64,000 bases of DNA from Olsenella sp. oral taxon 807 (lineage in GTDB: Bacteria > Actinomycetota > Coriobacteriia > Coriobacteriales > Atopobiaceae), in assembly GCF_001189515.2 (NCBI RefSeq), contig NZ_CP012069.2:3038001-3102000 (forward strand), written 5' to 3'. Shown here piece by piece: positions 9,236-16,949 of the stretch (positions are counted from its first letter, which is position 1; each line of letters starts with the position of its first letter). The position numbers were made by a program, and so were the translations under genes. The notes under the pieces were generated by a model that saw nothing but the letters and a program-made list of their open reading frames with translations, did not search any database and had not been told where the DNA came from.

Positions 9236-10222
9236 ATGGGCGGGAGCGGCGGCGTGGCCTGCAGGGTCGGGAGGGCGCTCGTGCTGCTGGGGGCGGTCCT
9301 CCTCCTGGTGGGGGACGTGCTTCGATTCGTGGGGTATGTCATCCCCACCTTTCCTGAGGTCCTCGCCGACGTGCGGCTCTGGGGGCTCGAGGGGGCGCTC
9401 TCGGGGGAGAGGGACTCCATAAAGGCGTACATTCTGCTAGGGGAGGTGCTCACAGACGCCTACCCGCTCTGCGCGGCCGCCTTGGCGCTCCTGTGGCTGA
9501 GGAGGGGCAGGGTGAGCGCCCTGGGTCCCCTCGCGGTGCACATCCTCGGTTTCTCACTCGCCTGCATCCGTGATTGCTCCCCCACGCGGGTCTGGTGGTT
9601 CCCCATGACCCTCGGGGTGGTCGCGCTCCTCGCGGGGGCCGCACTCCTGGCGGAGCGGCACCCAGGTGGCGGCAGCGTGCCGTCGCGCTACGGCAGGGCC
9701 GCTGGCGACGTCGCGACGCTGGGCCTCGCGTTCGTCTCGGGGATCTACCTCTACACTGTCTGCACTGCGGTGTGCTACGAGTTCTACGCCTCCGGGATGA
9801 CGAAGCTTGCCGTGCAGGTGGGGCATGTCGTGGACCGGACGTGGGTGGTCCTGCGCCTGGCCCACTTCCTCGCGGCGTCGGCCCTGGCGCTGCTCGTCGG
9901 CCTCGAGCGCCCGGGACCAGGCGGGGAGGCGGGGTGGCGCGGGCGCATGGCCCTTCGAGCGGCGGAGTGCGCGGCTCTGGTCGCCCTCATGCTCCGAGGC
10001 ATCGCCGAGCACTACCGCTACTACGGCTTCCTCCCCCGTGTCCAGCAGGTCACCATCTGCCTCTGCGCCCTCTGTCTGGTCGGCGCCGCCCTCGAGCGCG
10101 TGGGCGCGAGGCTTGACGGGGACGTAGGACGGAGGATGGTTGGGAATGACAGCGACGGGGCTGGTGGTCGGGCTGAGAGTGGCAGCCCGGGAAACGCTGG
10201 TGCGGACGAGTCCGGGGCCTGA
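9236..10222 (+). CDS. polytopic membrane protein (family M, copy 4)
   Basis: A protein of 328 residues with the ATG preceded by GGAGGGAGGAGGACAC. It is the most complete and longest family M member, aligning with 3004-3921 over its whole length but ending in a hydrophilic tail (GNDSDGAGGRAESGS) the others lack. About eight hydrophobic segments are visible, beginning at residues 12-33 (RALVLLGAVLLLVGDVL). No catalytic motif. Upstream (9170-9235) is like the region before copy 2, including an ATGATGGTGC segment. Function is unknown; the repeated pairing with BspA-like genes suggests a linked surface role (inference). Confidence 0.85.
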   Translation: MGGSGGVACRVGRALVLLGAVLLLVGDVLRFVGYVIPTFPEVLADVRLWGLEGALSGERDSIKAYILLGEVLTDAYPLCAAALALLWLRRGRVSALGPLAVHILGFSLACIRDCSPTRVWWFPMTLGVVALLAGAALLAERHPGGGSVPSRYGRAAGDVATLGLAFVSGIYLYTVCTAVCYEFYASGMTKLAVQVGHVVDRTWVVLRLAHFLAASALALLVGLERPGPGGEAGWRGRMALRAAECAALVALMLRGIAEHYRYYGFLPRVQQVTICLCALCLVGAALERVGARLDGDVGRRMVGNDSDGAGGRAESGSPGNAGADESGA

Positions 10223-10434
10223 TGTAGGCATTGGGGGCCAATCGACTGCGTGCGCGCCTCGGCCCAGTGTCCCCATGGCGACGGTGGGTCTACCTGCGGA
10301 CTGTGCGGCACCACTCAATCCGCATTCGGCCAATCGGCCGATTGCTCGCCTGTCGGTCTGTGTGTCGCACGTGCACGCTCGCGCCTCTCTCGCGTGTCGC
10401 ACCCAAATGTTTCGAGTAGGCTACCGAATATGAC
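10223..10434. other. intergenic, nothing recognised
   Basis: Between the membrane gene and the argG promoter. I see no supported gene, RNA or clear inverted repeat. Confidence 0.5.
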
Positions 10435-10463
10435 TTGACTGCAAGGAAACGTCCACATAGGTT
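10435..10463 (+). promoter_or_regulatory. candidate argG leader promoter
   Basis: TTGACT at 10435-10440, a 17-bp spacer and TAGGTT at 10458-10463 make a reasonable sigma-70-type promoter about 95 bp upstream of the leader peptide. The -35 element is strong and the -10 is weak. Confidence 0.45.
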
Positions 10464-10561
10464 ATTATCTTCCTATAGAGAACGAGAGGGTGTCAGCGGC
10501 ACAGGTTGTAGACGCCCTCAGGACACGCCATACGGACCAATCCATTGGATGGGAGGGAAGC

Positions 10562-10642
10562 ATGAAACTGAACAACGCACAGCTTGCAGGCTCCTCCCGA
10601 CGCCAGGGTCGACGAATCTCGCTGCGACGCCAGCGCGTGTAG
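10562..10642 (+). CDS. arginine-rich leader peptide (26 aa), candidate argGH attenuator
   Basis: A 26-codon frame with ATG at 10562 preceded by GGGAGGGAAGC and ending in TAG at 10640-10642. It begins MKLNNAQLAG; its second half contains RRQGRR and LRRQR, giving seven arginine codons (CGA four times, CGC three times) within the last 14 codons. It sits 158 bp upstream of argG and is followed after 53 bp by an intrinsic terminator. This is the classical layout of ribosome-mediated attenuation: low charged tRNA-Arg should stall the ribosome and favour read-through. The layout is seen directly; regulation by arginine is inference. No similarity to a named leader peptide is claimed. Confidence 0.75.
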   Translation: MKLNNAQLAGSSRRQGRRISLRRQRV

Positions 10643-10695
10643 CTTCGGTCCCCTGAGGAAGACTTACACCCTCACCACGACAGACGGACTGATTC

Positions 10696-10725
10696 GGCAC
10701 CCGGCATCGCCGGGGCCTTTCTTTT
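10696..10725 (+). terminator. intrinsic terminator (attenuator) upstream of argG
   Basis: GGC, a bulged A and CCCGGC (10696-10705) pair with GCCGGGGCC (10709-10717) around ATC, giving a 9-bp GC stem followed by TTTCTTTT. It lies between the arginine-rich leader and argG. An alternative pairing is possible: GGTCCCC at 10647-10653 can pair with GGGGCC at 10712-10717, and CAGGG within the leader's arginine region (10604-10608) can pair with CCCTG at 10651-10655, a switchable arrangement. Confidence 0.8.
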
Positions 10726-10800
10726 ACCTAGGTGTCGCAGCTCCATCTGACCTTTCGCTAATCCACACCTACGTAACCCACATCAAGAAGGTAGGACATC

Positions 10801-12105
10801 ATGGCAAACGTATATGAAAACGTACATGGCAACGCCAAGGAGAAGGTCGTACTTGCATACTCCGGTGGCCTCGACACCTCGGTCATGGTCAAGTGGCTAC
10901 AGCTCGAGAAGGGTCTCGACGTGGTAGCCATCTGCGGAAACGTCGGCCAGGACGCGGAGGACCTCGCCTGGGTCGAGAAGAAGGCCTATGACATGGGCGC
11001 GGTCTACTCCCAGGCGCTCGACATGCGCGAGGAGTACGCCGAGGATTTTCTGACCAAGGCCATCGCGGCCAACGGCCTCTACGAGGACAGCTACCCGCTG
11101 CTCTCGGCACTCTCGCGTCCGCTGATCGTTAGCAAGCTCGTTGACATCGCGCACAAGACCGGCGCCTCCTACATCGCCCATGGCTGCACCGGCAAGGGCA
11201 ACGACCAGGTACGCTTCGAGACCTGCATCCATGCCCTTGACCCCAAGCTCAAGATCCTCGCCCCCGTGCGCGAGTGGGACCTCCTTACCCGCGAGCAGGA
11301 GATGGAGTGGGCCAAGGCCCACGGCGTGCCCGTTCCCACCACTGCGGCGAAGCCCTACTCCATCGACGACAACCTCTGGGGTCGCGCCATCGAGTGCGGC
11401 GTCCTCGAGGACCCCTGGATGGAGCCGCCTGCGGACATCTGGACGATGACCGCCTCCGCAGAGGACGCCCCCGACACGCCCGAGGAGATCGTCCTTGGCT
11501 TCGAGCAGGGTAAGCCCGTCTCGCTGAACGGCGAGCAGATGGACCTGCTCCCGCTCATCATCAAGATGAACGAGATCTGCGGCAAGCACGGCTACGGTCG
11601 CCTCGACATGATCGAGGATCGCGTCGTGGGTCTCAAGAGCCACGAGTGCTACGAGTGTCCGGCGTCGCTGGCTCTCATCACCATGCACCACGCCCTCGAG
11701 ACCCTCTGCCTCGATGCCGACACGCTCCAGTACAAGCACCTGATCGACCAGCAGTGGGCGACCGTCGTCTATGACGGCCTCTGGTTCTCGCAGCTCAAGG
11801 AGGCTCTGGACGCCTTCTGCGCCAGCACCCAGGCCTTTGTGAGCGGGGAGGTCAAGGCCAGGCTCTACAAGGGTTCGCTCACCGTCACCGGTCGCAGGAG
11901 CGCCTACTCGCTCTATGACTTCAACCTGGCGACCTACGGCGTCGGGGACAGCTTCGACCGCAGCGCGTCCAAGGGCTTCATCGACCTCCACAGCCTGCCC
12001 AGCAAGACCTGGTCGGGCGTGCAGGGGCCTGCGGCCCGGCTGGGCGGTGAGGCGAGCGAGGGGGATGGGCCTGCCTTCGTGGTCGCCGACAGCCTCTCTG
12101 CGTGA
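10801..12105 (+). CDS. argG: argininosuccinate synthase
   Basis: Joins citrulline and aspartate with ATP to give argininosuccinate, the penultimate step of arginine synthesis. The 434-residue protein has the N-terminal PP-loop nucleotide-binding motif AYSGGLDTS (residues ~19-27), the conserved AHGCTGKGNDQVRFE segment, and KPYSIDDNLWGR and the GRRSAYSLYDFNLATY region near the C-terminus. Length is slightly above the ~400-residue family norm because of a glycine/alanine-rich tail after SKTWSGVQGP. ATG at 10801 follows AAGAAGGTAGGACATC. It is followed by argH after 130 bp and preceded by the putative arginine attenuator. Cytosolic. Confidence 0.97.
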   Translation: MANVYENVHGNAKEKVVLAYSGGLDTSVMVKWLQLEKGLDVVAICGNVGQDAEDLAWVEKKAYDMGAVYSQALDMREEYAEDFLTKAIAANGLYEDSYPLLSALSRPLIVSKLVDIAHKTGASYIAHGCTGKGNDQVRFETCIHALDPKLKILAPVREWDLLTREQEMEWAKAHGVPVPTTAAKPYSIDDNLWGRAIECGVLEDPWMEPPADIWTMTASAEDAPDTPEEIVLGFEQGKPVSLNGEQMDLLPLIIKMNEICGKHGYGRLDMIEDRVVGLKSHECYECPASLALITMHHALETLCLDADTLQYKHLIDQQWATVVYDGLWFSQLKEALDAFCASTQAFVSGEVKARLYKGSLTVTGRRSAYSLYDFNLATYGVGDSFDRSASKGFIDLHSLPSKTWSGVQGPAARLGGEASEGDGPAFVVADSLSA

Positions 12106-12155
12106 CGCTGCGAGACGCCGGCCGTCTTGTGCGGCGCAGGAGATAGTATGTATGT

Positions 12156-12187
12156 GGCGCCTTGCCTGACATGTGGGGCAAGGCGCC
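12156..12187 (+). promoter_or_regulatory. strong hairpin between argG and argH
   Basis: GGCGCCTTGCC (12156-12166) and GGCAAGGCGCC (12177-12187) form a perfect 11-bp stem with a 10-nt loop. No T-run follows, so it is not a standard terminator. It could stabilise the upstream mRNA or tune argH expression. Confidence 0.55.
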
Positions 12188-12235
12188 CTGCCTTGGGGCG
12201 GGCTTGGGAGGCCGATTACGGAGGAGGGACGTCAC

Positions 12236-13663
12236 ATGGCACTCTGGTCAGGTAGGTTCGAGCAGAGCGTGAGCGAGTTCACGCAGCGCTTTGGGGCGTC
12301 TCTGCCCGTCGACAAGCGAATGTACAAGCAGGACATCGCGGGCTCCATCGCGCACGCGAGGATGCTGGGCAGGCAGGGCATCCTCTCCGATACCGACGTC
12401 GAGCACATCGAGGTGGGCCTCCTTGAGATTGAGCACCAGATAGACCAGGGTAAGTTCAAGTGGAACATCAACGACGAGGACATCCACATGGCCGTGGAGT
12501 CCGAGCTCATCGAGGACATAGGTGCAGCCGGGGCACGCCTGCACACGGGGCGCTCGCGCAACGACCAGGTGGCGACCGACATCCGCCTCTATACCAAGCA
12601 TCTGCTCATGAACCTCATCTCCGAGAACTACTCCCTGCGCAAGGTCATCGTCCGTGCCGCCCGCAAGAACTTTGGCACCATCATGCCGGGCTACACCCAC
12701 ATGCAGCACGCCCAGCCGGTACTCTTCTCCCATCACCTGCTTGCCTATTTCTGGATGTTCTCTCGCGACTATACGCGCCTCATGGCTGCCTACCAGGCGG
12801 CGGACGCCAGCCCGCTTGGCGCGGCGGCCCTCGCCGGCACCACCTACCCGCTCGATCGCTTCTACACGGCCGAGCTTCTGGGCTTTGACCATCCTGTTCC
12901 CAACTCGATGGACGCCGTGAGCGACCGCGACTACCTGATTGACCTGCTCTATGCCTGCAGCATGGGCATGATGCACCTCTCGCGTCTCTGCGAGGAGATC
13001 ATCACCTGGTCCACGACGGAGTTCGGCTTCATCACGCTCTCGGATGCCTACTCCACGGGCTCGTCCATCATGCCGCAGAAGAAGAACCCCGACTTCGCCG
13101 AGCTCACGCGCGGCAAGACGGGACGCGTCTACGGTGACCTCATGGGGCTTCTGGTCACCATGAAGTCGTTGCCGTTGGCCTACAACAAGGATCTCCAGGA
13201 GTGCAAGGAGGGTGCCGTCGATGCCGCGCACACCCTGCGTGACGCCATGATCTGCATGGAGGGCATGATAGACAGCTGGGAGGTCCACTCGCATCAGATG
13301 CTTGCCGAGGCGGGCCTGGGCTTTACGGCGGCGACGGACGTGGCGGACTACCTTGCCAAGCGCGGGTTGCCCTTCCGCAAGGCGCACGAGATCGTGGGCA
13401 GGCTCGTGCTCTACTGTGAGAGGCATCGCGTGGGGCTCGAGGACCTGACCGCAGAGGAGTTCCAGAAGTTCTCGCCGCTTTTTGGCAAGGACGTCGTCGA
13501 GGACCTGAACCCAGAGGGCATCGTGAGAGCGAGGGATACCTACGGAGGCACCGGCCACGAGGCGGTGAGGCTCCAGATGCACGAGGCGTCCAAGCTGCTC
13601 AAGCACGACCGTCGCCAGGTCAAGGCCCTGCGGGACAAGAGCGAGGGCAGGCCTGGCGCATAA
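12236..13663 (+). CDS. argH: argininosuccinate lyase
   Basis: Cleaves argininosuccinate to arginine and fumarate. The 475-residue protein belongs to the fumarase/aspartase superfamily: TGRSRNDQVATD near residue 104, HTMQ-region variant TPGYTHMQHAQP near 160, and the signature loop GSSIMPQKKNPD near residues 277-288. The start ATG at 12236 is preceded by GGAGGAGGGACGTCAC; an upstream in-frame start at 12173 lies inside the intergenic hairpin and is unlikely. It is the second gene of the argGH unit, cytosolic. Downstream a ~70-bp repeat is shared with the region behind purB, which encodes another member of the same enzyme superfamily. Confidence 0.97.
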   Translation: MALWSGRFEQSVSEFTQRFGASLPVDKRMYKQDIAGSIAHARMLGRQGILSDTDVEHIEVGLLEIEHQIDQGKFKWNINDEDIHMAVESELIEDIGAAGARLHTGRSRNDQVATDIRLYTKHLLMNLISENYSLRKVIVRAARKNFGTIMPGYTHMQHAQPVLFSHHLLAYFWMFSRDYTRLMAAYQAADASPLGAAALAGTTYPLDRFYTAELLGFDHPVPNSMDAVSDRDYLIDLLYACSMGMMHLSRLCEEIITWSTTEFGFITLSDAYSTGSSIMPQKKNPDFAELTRGKTGRVYGDLMGLLVTMKSLPLAYNKDLQECKEGAVDAAHTLRDAMICMEGMIDSWEVHSHQMLAEAGLGFTAATDVADYLAKRGLPFRKAHEIVGRLVLYCERHRVGLEDLTAEEFQKFSPLFGKDVVEDLNPEGIVRARDTYGGTGHEAVRLQMHEASKLLKHDRRQVKALRDKSEGRPGA

Positions 13664-13701
13664 GGCGCGGCAGGACGCTTTTTGCAGGCTAAAGGGGGGT
13701 C

Positions 13702-13771
13702 GTGAGTTCGTGTGGGTAGGTGGTTGCGTCACCGTCCCGGTGGCGTGGGCCTCAGGTCCGAGCACCTTGGC
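13702..13771. repeat. ~70 bp direct repeat downstream of argH
   Basis: This segment (TCGTGTGGGTAGGTGGTTGC ... CTCAGGTCCGAGCACC) is repeated with about ten differences at 18375-18444 downstream of purB. No coding potential is supported in this interval. Confidence 0.75.
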
Positions 13772-13797
13772 GCGCGAACGGCCGTGGTGACACGGGA

Positions 13798-14557
13798 GTG
13801 TACACAGATCGGCGAAAATGGCCTCTCGGCGCAACCACCGCTCGCATGCGGAGTGCGCCTTTCGGTCATGTCGCGGTGGCGTCGCTGGTGCAGAATGCGC
13901 TTTTCCGTGACGTCGCGGTGGCGTCGCTGGTGCAGAATGCGCTTTTCCGTGGCGTCGCCGGCACAGAATGCGCTTTTCCGTAGAGTGCGCTTTTCCTCAC
14001 CTGCGCAAACGTGGAGCCACCTCACGCAAAGGCGCATTCTGCGCAGACGGTCTCACGTAAAAGCGCACTCTGCACCCGCCGTCTCACGGAAAGGCGCACT
14101 CCGTGCGACCGCTCGCATGCAGAGTGCGCCCTTTGGTGAGGCCCGCACGCAGAATGCGCTTTTTCGTGAGGGGCCGCACACAAAATGCGCTTTTCCGTGA
14201 CGTCGAGGTGGCGTCGCCGGCACAGAATGCACTTTTCCGTGAGGGTCCGGTCGCAGAATGCGCTTTTCCGTAGAGTGCGCTTTTCCTCACCTGCGCAAAC
14301 GTGGAGCCACCTCACGCAAAGGCGCATTCTGTGCAGACGGTCTCACGTAAAAGCGCAGTCTGCACCCGCCACCTCACGGAAAGGCGCACTCTATACGCCG
14401 GATCTCACGGAAAAGCGCACTCTATGGCCGGCCCACACGCAAAATGCGCTTTTCCGTGACGTCGCCCGTCCAGAATGCGCCTTTCCGTGAGGGCGACACC
14501 CCCCAGAGTGCGCCTTTCCGTGAGTTGCCGGTTGCAGAGTGGAGCATTTGCGTACAC
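13798..14557. repeat. inverted-repeat element split by a motif array
   Basis: The left arm GTGTACACAGAT (13798-13809) and the right arm ATTTGCGTACAC (14546-14557) are inverted with two mismatches. At the purB locus the same arms (18528-18539 and 18574-18585) are only 34 bp apart. The sequence next to each arm is also shared (GGCGAAAAT.GCCTCTCGG inside the left arm; TGTTGCG.CGC outside the right arm). Here the arms enclose the 21-unit array instead. Confidence 0.7.
13848..14535. repeat. array of ~21 units of a 20-nt motif in both orientations
   Basis: Units are CAGAATGCGCTTTTCCGTGA and variants (forward) or TCACGGAAAAGCGCACTCTG and variants (reverse), separated by 10-25 nt. I count about 14 forward and 7 reverse units. 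A ~130-bp block (about 13971-14098, five units) is repeated nearly identically at about 14252-14388 and partly again at 31208-31310. No open frame with a start site is supported. A second array is at 31028-31355 and single units occur near 708 and 4196. Confidence 0.9.
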
Positions 14558-14839
14558 TGTTGCGACGCGATTCGCCGAGGCGTCAACTCACACTAACCCC
14601 CGAAGAGCCCTGAAAGGACAGCATTGGTCTATCCGTGAAAGATAGCGTTGATGCCGTTTAGTGACCCTCAATTCCATCCATCCGTTGCACCTCCATGTTT
14701 CTTCGGGTAGACTTGAAGCCCTCTTGGTAGCCTCTGCCCCTGCTCTACCAGTGCAGGCCGCAGTCGCGCATGTGCGAAGGAAAAAGGACGGGTAATCCCA
14801 TCGGGTGGCCCAGCCCACTGAGAAGAGTCATGAGGTTTC

Positions 14840-15721
14840 ATGGATGATTCGCTGACTATAACTGACCTGTCTGTTGTTTTGGGCGGCAAGAACATCCTTG
14901 CCATTGACCAGACGATCGACATTCTGCATGGGGATGTAGTTGCCATTGTCGGTCCAAATGGCGCAGGTAAAACGACCTTAGTGAATTGCATCATCGATCA
15001 AAGACCATATTCAGGTACCATCCGTAAGGGTCCGAGTTTTAGAGATGTGGGGATTCTCTTTCAGAACAATGACTATGGTCATCTGATGAAGGTTAAGGAA
15101 CTTATCAGTATAGTTGCGCAAAAGAACTTAAAGGATGCCTCAGTCGTGCAGATGGTCCATGACTTCGATCTAGCAGGTATTCTTGATTCACGGGTTGGTG
15201 GGCTTTCTCAGGGAGAGCTTCAGCGTCTCTCCCTCGCACTTGTCCTGTACCGTGATTCGGATTTTCTCATCTTTGACGAGCTGACTACTGGTCTAGATTT
15301 TGAGAAACGTATGCATCTGCTCCATCTCGTAAGAGAGCGAACGGCATCAAAAACGGTTCTCGTGGTGACTCACTATTTTGAGGAGATCGTGGGATGGGCG
15401 GGCAAGATACTTATGCTCGACAGGGGACAAGTTGTGTTTTGGGGAACTATCGATGCGTTTAAGGAGCGATACCGTCATCCGGGAGTCATCCTTGTATCCC
15501 AAGAGGATTCCTTGTCGTTGTCGCAGGACGTTAATTTCTCTGGCGCACTCTTTATCAGGCAGTACGAAGGTGCTTTGTGTGCCGTCATCCTTGAGGATGA
15601 AAATCAGGCAAGAGAGGCGGAGCGTTTCCTGCAGAGACACGGAATAAACCACACGTCTCGTCCCCCTGACTTCTACTCGATGTATCGCTATGCGCAGGAG
15701 AGGGGGAGCGTCCGTGCTTAG
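14840..15721 (+). CDS. ABC transporter ATP-binding protein
   Basis: A 293-residue ATPase subunit. Walker A GPNGAGKTT (residues ~39-47), the signature LSQGELQRLSLAL near residue 128, and Walker B DFLIFDELTTGLD near residue 147 with the catalytic glutamate, then a switch histidine in VVTHYFEE. The layout fits ABC-2 type exporters (drug, peptide or polysaccharide export). The start ATG at 14840 follows ATGAGGTTTC. The stop overlaps the GTG start of the permease gene (translational coupling). Base composition is visibly more AT-rich than the flanking core genes, suggesting acquisition. Substrate cannot be told. Confidence 0.9.
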   Translation: MDDSLTITDLSVVLGGKNILAIDQTIDILHGDVVAIVGPNGAGKTTLVNCIIDQRPYSGTIRKGPSFRDVGILFQNNDYGHLMKVKELISIVAQKNLKDASVVQMVHDFDLAGILDSRVGGLSQGELQRLSLALVLYRDSDFLIFDELTTGLDFEKRMHLLHLVRERTASKTVLVVTHYFEEIVGWAGKILMLDRGQVVFWGTIDAFKERYRHPGVILVSQEDSLSLSQDVNFSGALFIRQYEGALCAVILEDENQAREAERFLQRHGINHTSRPPDFYSMYRYAQERGSVRA

Positions 15722-16456
15722 ATATCTTTTGGTAGATTTTAAGGTTATGATGCGCATTCCCATCGCAGTCTTTTTCTCCCTCGCATTTCCCCTGCTCATG
15801 ATGGTTGTGATTATGGTGTCGTATGGCAATATTGACATCGGGGGGGGTTACATCTCATTGATAAGTACCTTTTGGTTGCGTTGGGTATAGGTGTTCTGCC
15901 TTTGACGCTGATATCGTTTCCCATTTGGATTGCTAATCGTATTGAGGATGGGAGCCTGAAGCGTCTTACCTTCCTTGGGGTACGCGCATCATATATGATA
16001 GCGAGCGATATAATCGTGCATATCGCAATGGGAATCCTCACGTTTTTACTCTGCTTCATATGTGCGTTGCTGTTCTTTGGCCTGCACATACCGAGTATGA
16101 CCGCGTTTTTCTCGTTTCTTTTACACTATTTGATGATACTTGTCACGTACCTGCTGATTGGAGCAGTCCTAGCGCTGTGCTTTCCAAGCCAGCAAGTTCT
16201 GATGCCCCTTGGCCTGACCATCATGTTCTCCCTGTTTTTGTTTTGTGGGGTCTTTGGGCCCTTTGCTGACCTTCCTGAGACCGTCCAGTTGATTGGGAGC
16301 TATATCCCGATGAAGTATGGGATGAACGATCTTTTCAATGTCTGGCAGGGTTCAGTCCGCTTTGATGCTGATGCATTTCGTATCTGTATGGCACACATAG
16401 GCGTGTCGCTGCTGTTTCTTTTTGGATTGTGGCGCTTTAGAAGGCATAAGTTATAG
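15714..16456 (+). pseudogene. ABC-2 type permease, frameshifted at a G8 run
   Basis: GTG at 15714 overlaps the end of the ATPase gene and opens a frame through YLLVDFKVMMRIPIAVFFSL to NIDIGGG, then TAG at 15888-15890. A run of eight G at 15840-15847 precedes the break. With nine G (or six) the frame continues directly into LHLIDKYLLVALGIGVLPLT and the rest of a five- to six-helix permease ending at 16456, including LISFPIWIANRIEDGSLKRL. The full product would be about 247 residues, normal for an ABC-2 permease. Either the run length is variable in the cell, the gene is broken, or the assembly lost a base. Confidence 0.85.
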
Positions 16457-16470
16457 GGACGGTGATAGGA

Positions 16471-16785
16471 ATGTCAAAGATTTCTCACAAACTGAAGAAT
16501 AGTCTGCCAGCGCGCTTAGTTTCCTATGTTATCGGGGGTTTTGCTATAACCGGTGTCATCTTTTTCGCACTGATTTTTGTTGGTTACGCCAGTGTATCAA
16601 GCACACAGGCGCCATCCTATATGGTCACCTGCTTTGGTCTTCCAATATATGAGATTACGAGTTCTTCCAATGGTCCCGTGGGCCAGGCAGTCGGTGCGAA
16701 CATGTCCATCATTGGTATGGCCTGCACCCTTGGAATGGGATTGGTGGTCGAGCTAGTGCTTGCAGCGAGAGCCAAGGACAAGTGA
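16471..16785 (+). CDS. small two-helix membrane protein in ABC operon
   Basis: A protein of 104 residues from ATG at 16471; a GTG at 16462 would add three residues. Two hydrophobic segments are visible, about residues 18-42 (VSYVIGGFAITGVIFFALIF) and 73-94 (MSIIGMACTLGMGLVVELVL), with a polar loop containing SSTQAPSYMV between them and a basic C-terminus. It follows the permease by 14 bp and shares its AT-richer composition, so it is probably the third gene of the exporter operon. I do not recognise the family; an accessory subunit is inference. Confidence 0.7.
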   Translation: MSKISHKLKNSLPARLVSYVIGGFAITGVIFFALIFVGYASVSSTQAPSYMVTCFGLPIYEITSSSNGPVGQAVGANMSIIGMACTLGMGLVVELVLAARAKDK

Positions 16786-16949
16786 GATACCGCGCGTCTG
16801 CGTCTTGGTGGCTTTCTTCTCTTTGGCAAAAATATGAAGGGGTTGCGAGTGTTGCCTCTCTTGTGGGGTGGGCTCGCTATGGTGAAAGCCGCTAGCATAC
16901 GTCCATGCGCGAGCCTGTCGCTCGCGTTGCCCCGCAGGAAGGGAATCCC

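Noticed and set aside
10897..13834. Long reverse-strand frames opposite argG and argH
   Set aside because: Composition artefacts; the forward genes are unmistakable.
13848..14535. CRISPR array
   Set aside because: Units occur in both orientations, spacers are 10-25 nt and irregular, spacers themselves are repeated, and no cas genes are in the window.
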